Source: Lates calcarifer | Lineage: Eukaryota > Chordata > Actinopteri > Centropomidae | DNA: 64,000 nt | Assembly: GCF_001640805.2 (NCBI RefSeq) | Contig: NC_066843.1 | Location: 1,087,777-1,151,776, forward strand | Direction of reading: 5' to 3' | Shown: positions 41,901-55,700 of the stretch, piece after piece | Position numbering within the stretch: the stretch's first letter is position 1 | How the letters are laid out: every line of letters starts with the position of its first letter | Notes under the pieces: model-generated | Told to the model about the DNA's origin: nothing | Database searches by the model: none | Seen by the model: the letters and a program-made list of their open reading frames with translations, nothing else | Program-made: the position numbers and the translations under genes

Positions 41901-44900
41901 CCACAGCTTAACAGAGGATTCTTGGTAATTGTCCCAAACTCTTGGGAATAAGAACACGGTGTTTTCTCTTTCTGAGAGGATTCAGTACAGTTACCCATTC
42001 ATAAAACCAAACTCTACTGTTTGAGTTTTCAGAGATGAACAGAAACACCTTCGACAGTCTGGTGGGTTTAGTCCCGTCACCTTTTTGAAGATGGACTGCT
42101 GCGTCACTGGCAGCTTCGTTTACCACAGCTTCTGGAACTGGATAAAATCTTCCTTCACTTTGATCAGAAACCAGAGCTATACCCGTCACATCGACACGTT
42201 TCAACCAGAGAAACCAGGAGAAACCTTTTTCACAGCAACACAGAACCACTGGTTCTTTACTTTGAAGAATGTCCCTCAGGAACCTGACCACACAGCTCGA
42301 GTCTCGACTCAAACATTAGACGACTTGTTTACAAAGACTTTGAACTTTTTCCATGACTGTGCCAGGTCACCAGGACTGAGGAGGTTTCAGTTTAGTTGAA
42401 CCGCCCCAGTTTTCAAATCTTATTTCCACTTGGGACTGACTGATTGGTTAAAGCAGTTCATGTATAACAGAGAGTTTTCTTATTAATTTGCCTGTACTTT
42501 TAAAATGTTAAGAATGTCATTCTGGGTATAGATTACAATGGCACATAAACAGCAGCAAATCACTGCTCTAATGTGTTTTTCCTCTTTGGCAACATGTCTT
42601 CATTTCAGTGTTTTGTTGTAGGTTTTTGGGATATTTATGTTATTGATTGAGATCAGGTGAAGTACTGAGAATCTCTCAACACTAGTGCCGTTACATCGTC
42701 TCTGCTGTTTATAATTATGATTAAAAACTACACACATATTAAAAAAGTAACTTCCAGTTGAGTGGCGTCAGCGTCCCCATCAAAGATTAGAGATTACACC
42801 TTCAGTCACAAACAGTAAATCTATAACATATAATCTTTGAAATGAAGCCAAATGTGTGATTAACCACCTTTGGATTTGGTTTACTGATACAATAGACTGA
42901 GTCACATGATAAAACTTGATAACAGTTGCTCTATTGTTCTGAATTGATCATCAGGTTGTTGACAAACCACAAACTTTCCTTTCACACATGAAACACCCAG
43001 TACTGTCTCAAGTTACTGGTACCTGGTCACATTCCATAGGTGTGTGATAAAACCAGTTTCACTCATCTTTTAACAGTAGAACTGAAACTTCCCTCTGCAG
43101 GTTTTACATCTGCTCTGGTGCTGGGCATTTCAATCCAAGCTTAATAACATAAATATTATTTCATCAGCTGATGTTTGATACACAGGCAGCATCCTGTTTG
43201 TGAAGCCTGAATCACAGGGTATTTCCCCAGGTGGTGTTTGTGTGATCCAGGCTGCTGATACTGTTCTTATCTTACGTCTTTTGTTTGTGACGCAGCGCCC
43301 CGTCAAACACTTCAGGTTTAATTACTCAAACAAAAAGCTCTGAACACCCATGCATCGAATTCAAACATCAAACTCCAACTCCAAAGATGCAAAGATACAG
43401 AAGATCTGCAGTCATTATGTTACCACACATCTCCCTCTGCTGAGTAAGAGCTGCAGTACCTCAGGCCTCTAACCTGCACTGACATGTTTATGTTCTTCCA
43501 GCTGGAGTGAACTTTTTCTCTGCATGTGTTTGCACCTCCTACAATAATCAGTTAAAGTCCCTCTTTGTGCTCAGTTTGACCTCTGACCCCTCCCCTCCCT
43601 TTAGCTTTGACTCTTCAAACTCAACAGATCTTTTTGCTCACATGTTTTTTTGTTGTTTTTTTGTCACTTACCACCAAACTTATTGAATCCTCCACGATCG
43701 CCCATTCTGATGAAGAGGAAGAGAGAAACGACACGTACTGAAGGCTGGTGCTGACAGCGGTTTCTCTCATTGGGTTGTACCTTCACTCTCAGTCTCTTCA
43801 TTAAACCCACCCCTCTTCGTTTGCCACTTGTCCTTATGAACCCCAACTCAATCTCTGTTCACGGTCTCCTGAGTTTACCCCGAGGACAAGAGGCCACTTT
43901 AAAGACCTTGTCTGTATTTGTTCAAAAGCAACTGAAATTTGTCTTTTATACCCAAAATTTCTACCAAGTCTTTCAGTAACTTGTTTGTTCCCATTTTGTT
44001 TCATCAAACAACTTGGTTTTGTGTCAATTAACCAACCCAAACATTAACACCTCTGAGCCCTGGATTGGTGTTGGGTGTTTCTTTAGGTCTCAGACAACCT
44101 TTACTCTTTACAAAACCCTTGATGCTTTTATCACAACCACCCAAATTATTCCTGTTTTTAATTATTCTTTCCTCCAACTACAGGAAGACAATTAGCTGTC
44201 GGACTTCCCCCCATTTTGCATTTTTCCCAAATGATGGCTTAAGAGCAGAAAGCCAGCCTGGAGAGAAGGTAAAAGCCTAGGAGAAGATTCAAAGATTGAT
44301 TAAAGCAGAGTATGACACAGTAATCTGTCAGGGCTGGTTGGGAGGGAGGTGGTAACAGGTGAGAGAGGCAGGTGATGGCAATGTCCTGTGGTGTGTTAGT
44401 GTGTGGGCAGAGTCAAAGCCAAGTTTTATACACATACTGGCAAATTCCTGCAGACAAAAACACTGTTGAAGTGGGAACACACTATATTGGCTTCACAGCG
44501 TGTAGAGGTTAGCTGAGTTTTATACAATATTCAATGCACAGAGCAAAAATCTAATATATCATATAGCTGTTATGCTTCTGTCTTTACATTTCAACACTTC
44601 AGTTCACCAGGATCTCAGGTCTGATATAAAAACCACAGGTGCTTCTGTTACTCACATGTACATGTTCCTTCATTCTCAGATCTTAAACCAAGAGCTGACC
44701 AGAGAACAGTGTTACCTGTTTAACTAAAGGAGACTGAGCTCAGAACACTGTAATGAGGACAGAGATTTAAATATAGTCCACAGTGAGAGTATGAGAGTAT
44801 GAGAAAACACACAATGAAATGGAAAACTAATTCGTCTAAGAGTTCATCACCAACATTCTGGGGTTACAGAGAGGTACGAGACATACTGTTCAGCCTCTGT

Positions 44901-47900
44901 AAGAAAAACATTAACTTACCAGATAAACCAGGTTCACTGATTCACTGATGATGTTCTTGTTCTAATCTTTGTCCTGTCCTCTATCATTTACTGGGTTTAA
45001 CCAAGGCCATAATCTTCACAGATATATTTATGTTTAAAAAGGCACCGCAAATCAATTCTCCACCTGTGTTTGATGCTTCGTTTAACACGTAGATTCAGTT
45101 GTTGTTGTCTATGATCTGACTTTGATGCTCTGCTGTAATGATGGAGTGAAAGGTATTTTGTGGTTGAAGCAGGAGAGAGCACCCAGCTCCTCTCTGGACT
45201 GTCACACAGCCAGCAGACGTACCATGTGCTGTAACACAGAGCTGCTGCACAGGTGACAGTGAACACATCACCATGAAAAACCACCATCAGATAGTTAAGA
45301 TAGAGTTTACTGGTACTGTTAAAATCTTTGTGTTTGTAGCAGTTTGTTGTTGTGTGTAAAGAATCACTGAATCACTGAGGGACTCAGTCAGTGCTGGACC
45401 CAACACAGTGACTCTGATCCTGGTTCCTTCAGGGATCCAGTCTTACTGATAAGAGTTTATATTTCTATATATATCTTAACCAGACCTGAGCTTAATGAGC
45501 AGAGAAAACTCCAAACCGTGTTTCTGATCTGATGTCAGCTCAGCCTGTGTGTTGAGCTCTGACACAGCGTCGTTTCATCTTCCCTCATTAAACAGGGCAG
45601 AGTTAGAAATCTAAAGTGGTGTATAATGATCAATCAGATGGTTGTAAACTGACTTGAAGTGATATCGTATCATGATGATATCGTTCTGTCAGGGTGGATC
45701 AGTCCTTTACTACCAAAGGTAAAATGAACACCTGCAGTAAGAAACAGGTCTGTGTCACTTTAAACAGTGTTCTGGACACATGGACTGTGTTTCTCTGCTG
45801 CTGTTGTGTACATGTGTGCAGCGATCACCATGTTAGCTCAGAGGAGTCACACTGTTAGCATTTATCATCAAAATGTCTGCCACATGGTCTCTGCCTCAGT
45901 CTCAGCAGCAGGGTTTCATATTAAAACTAGCTCTGCTTCTTTCTGGTGATGGATCAGAACTGATCTTCTGTGACACCCAGAGTGGCAGCACTGACTGTGT
46001 GTGTAGTTGGACTCAGGAAGGTGCTGTCCAACATGTATACCTTCACCTCTGACACATCAGCACACACCTGTATTAGCTTTAGCATGTAGCTACAACCGTG
46101 GAGCAGTTCCCCCTGTCTGATTCATGCATCACTGAGCTCTCATGAGTCCAGGAGACATGGGACACGACTGATAACATGGGCACTGCATGGTGTTTAAACA
46201 CTTACCCCATGCCTCCTCTTCCTCTTGGTCCACCCCGCCCACCTCGGTCAAAACCGCGATCGTATCCACCGCCGCCGCCACCGCCACGACCTCCAAATCC
46301 ACCCCCGCGGCCCCTGCCACCGCGGCCGTCCTGACCTCCGTAACCCCCGTCAGGACCGCCGTACCCTCCGCCTCCTCCTCCGCTCATCGGTGGGCTGTCA
46401 TCTCCGTATCCTGAGAGACGGATGAGACCAGAGCAGAGTTTTCTATTTTAGAGGCTGACACACTTTCTGAACGTCGCCACGGTTTTTACAAAGATTCTCC
46501 TGAGCTGTGATCTCTCGTGCTCGTCCCTGCAGGTCCTGATGAGACCACGTTAAAGTAAACCTCTCCTCACCTCCGCCCTGGCTGTACTGGCTCTGCTGAC
46601 TGTAGCTCTGTGGAGGAGGGGAGCTGTAGCTCGGGGGCTGGTTGTAGTGACCTCCTCCGTGTTGGGATGGTTGCTGGTGGCTCCCGCTGCCGCCGTATCC
46701 ACCAGACTGACCTCCACTGCTCCCATAACCTCCTCCGCTCTGCCCACCGCTCGGCGGCTGGTTATAACCGGGGGCCTGCGGGTTTCCTTCATAGCTGCTG
46801 AAGGTGAGGAGAGGATGGTGTAAAGAGCTGGACAGCTGCTGAGACACAAACTGCTGCTGAATTAAAAGCAGAGAAGAAGAAGCTGGTGGTGTCTCACCCT
46901 GCAGAGGATGAAGGTGGAGGCTGCTGCTGGCTGTAACCAGAGAAGGATGACTGCTGGTTGTAGCTCATGTTGGAGGGCTGGTTGCTGCTGCTGTAGCCTC
47001 CAGAGCCGTAGGACTGACTGGGATGATTATAACCTCCACCACCACCCTGGTTAGGAGGTGGAGAGCCGTATCCTCCTGAGGGAACGGACACAGGATACAC
47101 AATTAAATGAAGCGGCTTCAGAGTGTGTGAGTGTGTGTCTGTGGACGGTGAGTGTGTCTACCTGACTGGGGTTGGCTGTAGCTGCTGTATCCTCCCTGGT
47201 TGTAGGAGCCAGAGCTGCTGTCCGAGCCCTGGTTGTAGCCTCCGTAGCTCTGCTGGCTGTAACTCTGCCCAGAGGACTGACCGTAGCCCTGGTTAGCACC
47301 ACCGCCTCCACCACCTCCTCCACCTCCTCCACCATAGGAGCCGTAGCTGAGGGAGACACACACCAAAGATAAAGAGTGTTTAAAGCCTCTGCTCTGTTTT
47401 TACAGTTTGTTATTCGGTAAAGAATCAGACAGACATTACTCACCCCTGGGCCGACGTTTGGGAATAATCTATGGAATAAACCAAACAGAGCGTCAGGACT
47501 TTTGATTTTACTGCACTTTTTAAAAGTGTTCATCAAACAGGACTGATGCATTTAACTGACCTGAAAACTTCACGTCCAGTAATATGATTATGTGAGCAGT
47601 CAATACAAAAGCTGCTCTGTAAAGTCATGTATTTGACATTTTTTAACTTATTTGCTCATCGTTGTTAAAAGGGAACCAGATGCGACAACATGTCATTTAA
47701 TTGAACAGGTTGTTCTCTGTTCGGTTTAGTTTTCTGTTTGAAACGTATTTTAAATGTCTTTACTTCTACTGCTCCAGTCATGTCAGCAGGTGTGAGCTGC
47801 AGGTGTGAGCTGCAGGTGTGAGCTGTGTTACAGCTGATGGGTTCTGCCACTCAGAGCAGGAGTGGAGGAGGAGTCACATACAGGACTGAGCTCAGGTGTG

Positions 47901-48754
47901 AACCCTCTCACCTGCCTGCACCCTGAGCTCTGCCCTCACAGCAGATGTCAGTTCAAATGTGAGTTTCTTTGTGCTTGAAACCTCCTTTGACTGAGGCGCC
48001 AGTCATTGTGCATCAGGTTTAATGTTAGCACTTCATTAGCACACTGACACACAGGGCTGAGTACACCACAGTCAGCCTGGAGTGGATTTCTCCTGTTTCA
48101 CTGTGCTCAGTGTTATCACAGTAATATCACACTGAGAGAAACTAAAACACACTCTGCTGTGTTGTGCTGTAAACTGATTTTCATACTGTACTGACGTGGG
48201 TAAAAAGCATTAGATGGTTTGTTTGTGATGTGGTTTCTATCAAACAGGCCAGAAACCGCCGGGATGACCAGTATCACTGTGTAATCTGAAATGTAAATCA
48301 GATCTCAGGTCAGATTAAATCCGCTTCCTGCGGCCGCATTTAACCGCTCAGTACAACGTTGTTTTCCTGAAAGACAAAGACCGGTGAACCGGACCCCCAG
48401 GCTGAGCACAGAGAGGCGGGGCCGCCATCACGAACTGGGTCAGTAGCACACGCTAACCCGTCAAGCTAACCGTTAAATAACCCGGAGCATTCTCGGTTTA
48501 TAACGACACTAACTGCCGGTGTTAGCCATCCGGTGAGGTTTCCTAGCAGCGGGACAGATATATGTGGAAAATACAAAGACCCAACAGATATTATTAGCAG
48601 CTAGCTTAAACTGACGGCTAACTACCGTCCTGTACCCAGCTAGTCCCCGGTCCCGGTTCCTCCTGGTGAAGATATTCACTAGTTTTAGCTAAACAGTCCC
48701 TGTCCTCCAAACACCAGACAGACCTTAGCGGCGTTTCTTACCGTTAGACGCCAT
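38937..48754 (-). CDS. fus: fus, FET-family RNA-binding protein, complete
   Basis: Fifteen minus-strand exons join in phase: 48754-48742, 47468-47444, 47346-47162, 47075-46898, 46797-46571, 46410-46206, 43706-43672, 41255-41214, 40769-40660, 40572-40443, 40330-40232, 40136-40013, 39812-39715, 39395-39263, 38976-38937. The product has 547 residues (human 526). In order: MASNDYSQ start and a Gly/Ser/Tyr/Gln-rich prion-like region (to about 209), RGG box (about 210-278), RRM (about 300-395, with [20 protein letters not shown]), a second RGG box, a RanBP2 zinc finger (WKCSNPNC...CNQC), a third RGG box, and a C-terminal PY nuclear signal ending RRGRPY. The RRM, the QQRAGDWKC motif and the GPGKMDAR tail favour FUS over TAF15 or EWSR1. 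Nuclear protein for transcription, splicing and phase separation. Introns 6 and 7, around the 35-base exon, are each about 2.4 kb, far longer than the others. Confidence 0.95.
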
Positions 48755-50004
48755 TTTCGACGGTCCGGTGAGCAGCCGTTAACGGTGATCAGGTTATGTG
48801 GAACGGTGTGTCGTTAACAGACCGACTGAACCGAGGAGGATGAAGATGAACGAACACCGGCGTCTTGTCCGCGGCTCTCCGCTGCAGTTCCTGCTCAGGC
48901 CGCAGGGGGCGCCATCGGGTATGACTCTGAATAAATAGCTGGAAATAAAAAAGAAAAATTAAGTGTAAATTAAAGCAACGTTTCAAAAATAATTAGCATC
49001 TTCTATATACTATTTTTTTACTATTACAGTTTGCTAATAGAGTTGCAGTTTGCTGTACATTTCATAATAACATTTAAAATGATTATAATAATTTATAATC
49101 ATTTTTAATTAATAGTTTATAGTGATAGTTAATTTATAGAGTGAGGTAGAAAGCAATAAACAATGAGGTTTACCTACACTTAAAACGAATTCATTACTTT
49201 TATAAAACTATGCATGTATGTGTGATATCTGGGTTATATACCCTGTTTCCACTTTATTACGTGCTACAATAATGTGGTCCAATACAACAGTCTTCTATAA
49301 ACACTTTATAATAATGATAATATTTGAAAAAGTTTATTTCTACAGCACTTAAAACATTACACTGTGCTTTACCAGGACAAAATGAATAAACAAAACATAA
49401 AACATACGTTACACATAAACCAACCTGTATAGACGTAAATACACATGAAGACACATTTACTGTAATTAAATAAAGCTGTTAAAAACGACAGTAATGAACA
49501 CATCATCAGAGGGAGTGCTTTCAGTAACTGTGTTTTCAGAGGTGATTTAAAACCTGGTGTGTAAATGGAAGTTTGTAGTTTGTCCAACACACTTAGACTC
49601 ATTTCTCCTGTTCATGTTTGAAATGACAGGGCAGAGATTCACCTGCAGTTTTCTTGTTTTCTCATCACCATGACAGCAAAGTTTCCACAGAAGCAGCCTG
49701 AACTTATCTCAGGTAGGTAACAACAGAACACATGATGAAGAGGACTGAACTCATTTCTTTGTTTCCATGTGAGGATTTATTTTTTTCCCTGATTTCTGGG
49801 ATTTATTCTGAGCTCTGTGTTGATTATAAACCACAGTCACTGTATTTCCTCCTGTGATTCGTTGTGTTACATGAGGAGAGGATGTTTAAATCACTGTTTC
49901 CCAGCAGTGATTTAATCAAACCAGGAACATTTTAACTGCAGTCTCCACAGAGCTGTGACTGATGCTAGTTTCTGGTTTTCCTTCTGCAGTGAGGACGAGA
50001 CGAC
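48755..50004. promoter_or_regulatory. Divergent region between fus and the unnamed gene at 50005
   Basis: The first 150 bases upstream of the fus ATG are GC-rich (fus 5' UTR and promoter, with CACCGTTAACGG-like strings). 48950-49600 is AT-rich with no gene. A candidate untranslated exon of the plus-strand gene ends at about 49711 (ATCTCAG|GTAGGT); its ATG (49670) does not read in frame into the next exon. Confidence 0.45.
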
Positions 50005-51422
50005 ATGTACAGTCTGATGAACGGTGACCAGAGTTTGACCCTCTGTGGTCGGCGTCGTCACAGTAAAACAAAGACCTACAGACCGAGACATCTGCATCAG
50101 AGCACCTTAACCCTGGGCGACACAGCACCCTGCTACACCACTACCCACACCCAGGTCAGTCCACATCACATCTATACATCAGTGAACCGCCGTATGGCTC
50201 AGTGTGCCTCAGTCACGTCTCCCGTCTGTCCTCTCTGTCAGAGTTATTCTGGCCTGTCGGCTGACGGACGTCCTCTCATCTTCCACCTGAGAGACCCCGG
50301 TTTCCCCTCACAGCATCACAACTGTCTGGATCTGAGCAACGTCACAGCCCTGCAGTGTCCACAGCTGTCACACACTAAAGACGTCCACAGGCCACAGCAC
50401 ATTACTCCAGTAAACTGCCGACACAATCACTAATCTAAAATATCTGCACCGTTAGTTTCTGGTGTTTCCTGGAATCTTAAATAAACTGCCCTGTCTTCCT
50501 CCAGAGAACTGACCCCACGGCTGAAAACTGGGCTCGATATCGCAGCGGTCAGGCGGTCAGAGAGATCACCAACCCACAGGATCCGTCTGAGTACTGGACC
50601 ACCTACAGACTGGAGCACACCCCCCCGGTAACTGACGGCTCGACACAGCTGGCCGGAGGCAGACCGACACAGTGGCACCAACACAACATACTGACAGGTA
50701 GAGACTGAGTGACGCCATAACCAGAACGGTTTGATATGTTGATCATTTATCAGTTGGAGGGATTTTGTATAGCAGCTAATTTAAATGGAGTGTTGCAGTT
50801 CATGACTCTGACCACCAGAGGGCAGCAAACACTGATTATTCTCTGACACACCACAACACTGATACAGCAGATATTTAATATTTAAATCATTAAAATGTAA
50901 TAAATGATAAAACAGGCTGAAGGCTTTATTCAGAGGTCTTGATAAGGAAATATATATATGTAATATTTTAGCCTCAAATGTTTTCACTCATCCAAATTCA
51001 CATGGTATTGATTTATTTATTTGTTTTTGCAAAGGATGTTTACTGTGATATATCAGGTTATTACAGGTAAATCAATGAGCAGGTTCTGATTTATAGAAAT
51101 ATTCTATTTATTTATGAGTTTGTGATGAAGCACCTTGAGCTTTAATGTGTTTTAATTTGCTGGTTTGTCCATAAACACACACTCCAGTCTGCTCATTTCA
51201 TCGTATAAAGTTGTGTTTGTGTGTTGTAACAGATTGGACCTGTGTGTGTGGTGTGGTGTGTGTGTGGTGGTGTGGTGGTGTGGTGTGTGTGTGGTGTGTG
51301 TGTGTGCAGGTGAACAGAAACAGACAGCTGGTCCAGAGAAGCCCAGCAGACAGATCAGAGACGAGCCGCTGTGGGCAGCGAGGCGCTGGGAGACAGACTG
51401 CTCTGCACTCAGACTCTACTGA
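50005..51422 (+). CDS. Small uncharacterised protein, 151 residues
   Basis: Three exons join in phase: 50005-50154, 50505-50697 and 51310-51422 (stop TGA 51420-51422). An upstream acceptor at 49989 makes 49990-50004 leader. The product begins MYSLMNGDQSLTLCGRRRHS. Its middle has aromatic and Pro-rich stretches (NWARYRSGQAVREI, DPSEYWTTYRLEHTPP, PTQWHQHN), and it ends RRWETDCSALRLY. There is no signal peptide, membrane helix or known domain. The Trp/Tyr-rich, low-secondary-structure character recalls small ciliary microtubule-lining or testis proteins, but this is only a resemblance. It lies head-to-head with fus and tail-to-tail with arl6ip1. Reading through intron 1 would give a 142-residue alternative ending NCRHNH. 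The last intron carries a GT-rich microsatellite next to its acceptor. Confidence 0.7.
51236..51308 (+). repeat. GT/GGT microsatellite next to a splice acceptor
   Basis: Irregular GTGTGTGTGGTGTGG repeats run straight into the TGTGTGTGCAG acceptor of the last exon of the gene at 50005, replacing the usual pyrimidine tract with alternating GT. Confidence 0.85.
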
Positions 51423-51927
51423 CATTACAACTTACTGACAGGAAGCAGCCCTCCATTAAAACCTGCCTCCTCCAGGACTCTCCTCTGGTTTGTTGAAGCT
51501 TTTAAAGTTGATGGTTGTAGTGAATGTGGAGGAGCAGGACAGCAGCTCACTCATGATATTCCCTGATCATCTCATTTCTCACATCATACAACTCTGTGGT
51601 TTTCCATACAGCAGGGTGTGTGAGGAATGAAGCGGAGTACAATGAATCCTCAGTGAGACGTGTCTCCTCTGAGATGTTTAAAAACAGAACAGGCCTGGAG
51701 GGAAACACTTCATCTGTTTATTGAAGTAACAGCACATAACTCTGTTTGCAGAGTGAAATGTCCTCACTCCACAGTCACGGAGTCTTAGTCTTATATAAAA
51801 CATCTATCCACTGGTTTTAAATGTAGACGTACGACAGTCCTTCCACCATCAGCTCCATCTTTCATTTCAGCACCTCAGCTTGTGAAGAGAATAAACACAG
51901 GCCAGTAGAAATTCATTTAAATCAAAC

Positions 51928-51933
51928 TTTATT
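51928..51933 (-). terminator. arl6ip1: Poly(A) signal of arl6ip1
   Basis: TTTATT on the plus strand (AATAAA on the minus strand) lies about 870 bases past the arl6ip1 stop. The 3' UTR between (51934-52799) includes a GT run at 52471-52501. The plus-strand gene has ATTAAA at about 51455, so the two transcripts end about 470 bases apart. Confidence 0.6.
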
Positions 51934-52468
51934 CATTGTCATAAAGATTTCCAATAAAGACAAATAATGAAATGAGTTGAAAGACAGTGATGAGACCAGG
52001 AGGAGACGGAGGAGGAAAGAACACATAAATAACAGAGAGAGAAAAGGATGACTAACAGGAACAGAGTGAGGGATAGGCCTATTTACACAAACACCCCACA
52101 ACAGTTACACACTGCAGGGTTATATAAGAGCTAATAGACCACAGAGTCCAGCTAGCAGCGGTTCAGCAGTAGGCTTGTATCTACAAACAGTTTCACTCCT
52201 GATGAGCTCTGCCTTTAATCCAGTTCTGTTTTCAGCACTATGTTTAAACACAACCAAAGCAGAGTAAGCAAAAAATCTACTTTGATGAGCTGCTGTCATG
52301 TGACAAGAAGGAATCAGAGGCTGAGAATGAGGCAGTAATGCTACAAACTGCTCAGTAGTCACTGTGTCTAAGAGGGAATGGCTTCAAAGCATTACTGACA
52401 TCAAACGCAGCACACAAACCAAGAAACAGAGGGGCGATCTGAGCTCTGTGTATGTGACTGTGCACGTG

Positions 52469-52470
<2 letters not shown>

Positions 52471-52502
<32 letters not shown>
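52471..52502 (+). repeat. GT dinucleotide microsatellite in the arl6ip1 3' UTR
   Basis: A pure GT run of about 15 units, preceded by GTGCACGTGCTGTGTG. Confidence 0.95.
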
Positions 52503-52503
<1 letters not shown>

Positions 52504-52799
52504 TGAGGACTTGTGATGATATCAGAACCTTCATGTGGAGGCTGCATGCATTTGTAAATTCAAAAAGGGAAGAATGAAGTGTGTGATGTGGATGAAATGT
52601 CGAGTTGTGAGGGAGAAATGAAACTTATCCAATGTGAAAAAAAAAACCATCATCATCAGTGTCTTGCTCTGTGTGAGACTGAGGAAGCAGGAGGCTCTTC
52701 ACTCTTTCACCTTTCACTTAAAAACAACTTCCTTCCACCTTCCATTTTATATGTCGTGGTTCATCTTTCAGGGATTCCCCTCTTCGTCCACACGTTCCT

Positions 52800-55700
52800 C
52801 TACTCGTTCTTCTTCTCCTTCTGTTTGAGCAGTTTGTTGATCTCCCTCTTGGCCATGCCGGCGTACTTGGTGATGATGCCGTGCTGGTTCAGGCCGGGCA
52901 GCAGCAGCAGGAAGCTCACTGAGGGAGACACAAACAAACATGAGGTCAAATATGAAGGTGTTAGACTTAGAGGAACCACAGGGTTTGAATTCTGTACTTT
53001 AACTGTGTCTTTCACCAACATCACAGCCTGCAGAGGGACCTGAACTTTCTGCCTTTAAAACAAACTTGTGAGATCTTGTGTTTGACACAGGAAGCTGAAC
53101 ATGATAAGCTTGGTGTTAAAGTGGTGGCTGCTGCTAGGCAACTGATGAATGATGGACGCTGCATCATAATCAGATTAAAATAAAGAATAGTGAGTCATAC
53201 ACTCTGAAGTCATCTCTGCTGCATCGTCTTCCCCTCAGATGAATACCTGACATGTCTCAGCTTACATAACTGATGACTGGCTCCCTCACAGCCGACAGAC
53301 CGGCTGATACACCAGCCCTCACTCTCCCCGAGGCGCTGCTGTGCAGCTGGAACTCTGTGACTGTTTGTCCTCTGTTCATTTTAAAACTCAGTCGAGCTGA
53401 TGAGGAATTCAGTTTCACTGCTATTCAAGCATACTTCCTTCCTACATGCTGCAGAGCTGCTGTTAATAACAGATGTTACTGCTGCTCCTGTAACAGTCTG
53501 CTGTCAGGGACCCACGTATTGATCCACATTATTACTCTACTTCTGACTCACAGTACCAGGAAGCCTGGTGATGATGGGCAGAGCTCATGTGACTACAGAC
53601 ATCACTTCCTGTTTCTGTCAGGTCACGTGTGCGGCTCACCCCGGCAGCCACAGTTCAACAACGACGTCAGTGGTTTTAACAATGGTGACGAGGAAACTGG
53701 AGTCCTTCATCGGTGCAGGAGGAGGATGAAGATAAAAGGCTTCGGTTACTTGAGGATGTCATACACTCACCTATCAGGTAGGTGAGGAACAGGTTGTGCA
53801 CCTGCTGTCCGATCCAGGCCACTGTGAGCAGGCTGCTGATCACTGAGGCAAAGTACTGTGGAGAGGAGGGAGGTCACGTTACAGTCAACACACTAACAGC
53901 AGGCAGAGCATCAATGACATGCTGTTATACTACAGGAACCAACACAGCAGTCACTGACTGAGAATGTGATTTAAAGGAGAGTCAGACAGTGTTAAGACAT
54001 GCTGGGTGGTTAACACAGCCTGTAACCCAGTTTGAAGTCTGCTAAGTGGAGCAGTAAAGCCAAATCAGCTGAGGGTATTTTTATCTGGAGCACAGAGAAA
54101 GCTCACCATTGTAACGAGCACATGAGGGTCCATCTACTGCAGCTCTGCAGCCAGTGCTTCAGAGCACACAGCTCTCAGGTTAACGTCTACAGCAGCTAAT
54201 GGTCAGATAATGCAGTTTGTCTGTGTGTTAGAGCTCAGATTGGATGTGACATTTTAAACGTACCATTTTGGGTTTCTCCTCCTTCAGGGCGCAGAGACGT
54301 TTCCACCAGCCCACCATGCGACGCTGGGTCTTCACCAGGTTACCGCAGATCTCATGGAAACGCTGCTGCTGCTCGGTGGTCCTGCACACGAGCAGAGGAC
54401 CAGGGTGAGATTACAAAGACTAAACTCACTGAGATCTGGACTGAACAGCTCTTCTACACCAGAGGGAAAAAACAAAAAACATGTGACATGCTGCAGATAT
54501 TTGCAGGAACTTCACAGTTCCCTGACTGCACAGATGGAGCTGTTGCATTCATTTATTTCCTAATGTGCCCAAAGAAAAGAAATCCCCAGATTTCATCAGA
54601 TAGTTCACAGAGTGTAACCTCTGTTAGAGCGGAGATCATCAGACAGACAAAAGGAACCGCCTACTATTTTGATAATTAATGTAATTTAAGTCATCACCAA
54701 AATATTATTAAGTTGTGTGGTTAGGATTCATCCTCTGACAATAAAACCCCACAGATCTGTAAAGAAGCAGAGATGACCACCTTGACTAGAGGAAGGAGGA
54801 GGGGGGGGGCTTCATTTTCTGCTTAGCCATCGTTCCCTATTTCAGTCCTTGTTGTAAAGAAGCCAAACAACAACCGTGACCAGACTCTGAAGGCTCCGAT
54901 ACAGACACTTCATGTATGTGTCCGACTCTGCAGGAGTCTCAGAGTGAACTGCAGCCTGAGCTTCATGCTCTCATCTCAAAGAATCCTGATCAGACTCCAC
55001 AGATCAGGGGCTGCATTAAAAACTGTAGCACACAAAACACTTGGCTCTTTATCTCAATAACAGTCAGTGCTGCTTCTTGCTGAACACACCCAGAATGCCT
55101 GCTGCTGCCTGAGGAATGTGCAGCAGAGCTAAAGAGTGCAGGCCGTGCTCTGCTGAGGCAGGGTTATATACTGAGGCTGAAGGCGTCTGCTGGGCAACAG
55201 GCGTCCCAACACACTGTGCCAGCTGCAGGCTGTTACTCTATCCTGTCCTGGGTGTCTGGTTCTCAGCATCAAACACACACAGCTGAGTCAAGGGGCTGCT
55301 GTTAGCACTGTGTAATGTCAAAGCTCCATGAAGTGGTTGGACACCTATAGGGCCGGTTTCAGGTGACAGTGTTCAGGCTGTTATATTAAGTATGGCAAAG
55401 AGAAGTCAGACAGAACTCCCCTAACCTCCAAAGTGACATTGAAATGGCCCTTTGGCTTTTAAACAAGTCTTTAACGGATCATTTAGTTCCTGTTTAATAC
55501 CACTACCACCAGCTTTGAACTCTGCTACAACAAGAAAGCAAAAGAACAAAGTCCTGGTTCAGGCCTCAGCTTCATTTACAGCATCTGAAGTCAACACTTT
55601 GTTCTCTATAGTTTGTTCTTGTTGGTTTTCAGTCTGGTTTCCAATCAAAGACTGTGAATCTTCAGGTATACATGTCTTTAACTCTGAGTGTTACTCTGTT

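Noticed and set aside
46129..47551. Plus-strand and shifted minus-strand frames over fus N-terminal exons
   Set aside because: They come from Gly/Ser/Tyr/Gln codon bias; the exon chain for FUS explains the region.
38937..48754. Assigning the FET gene to taf15 or ewsr1
   Set aside because: The RRM start, the QQRAGDWKC zinc-finger region and the GPGKMDAR...RPY end fit FUS better.
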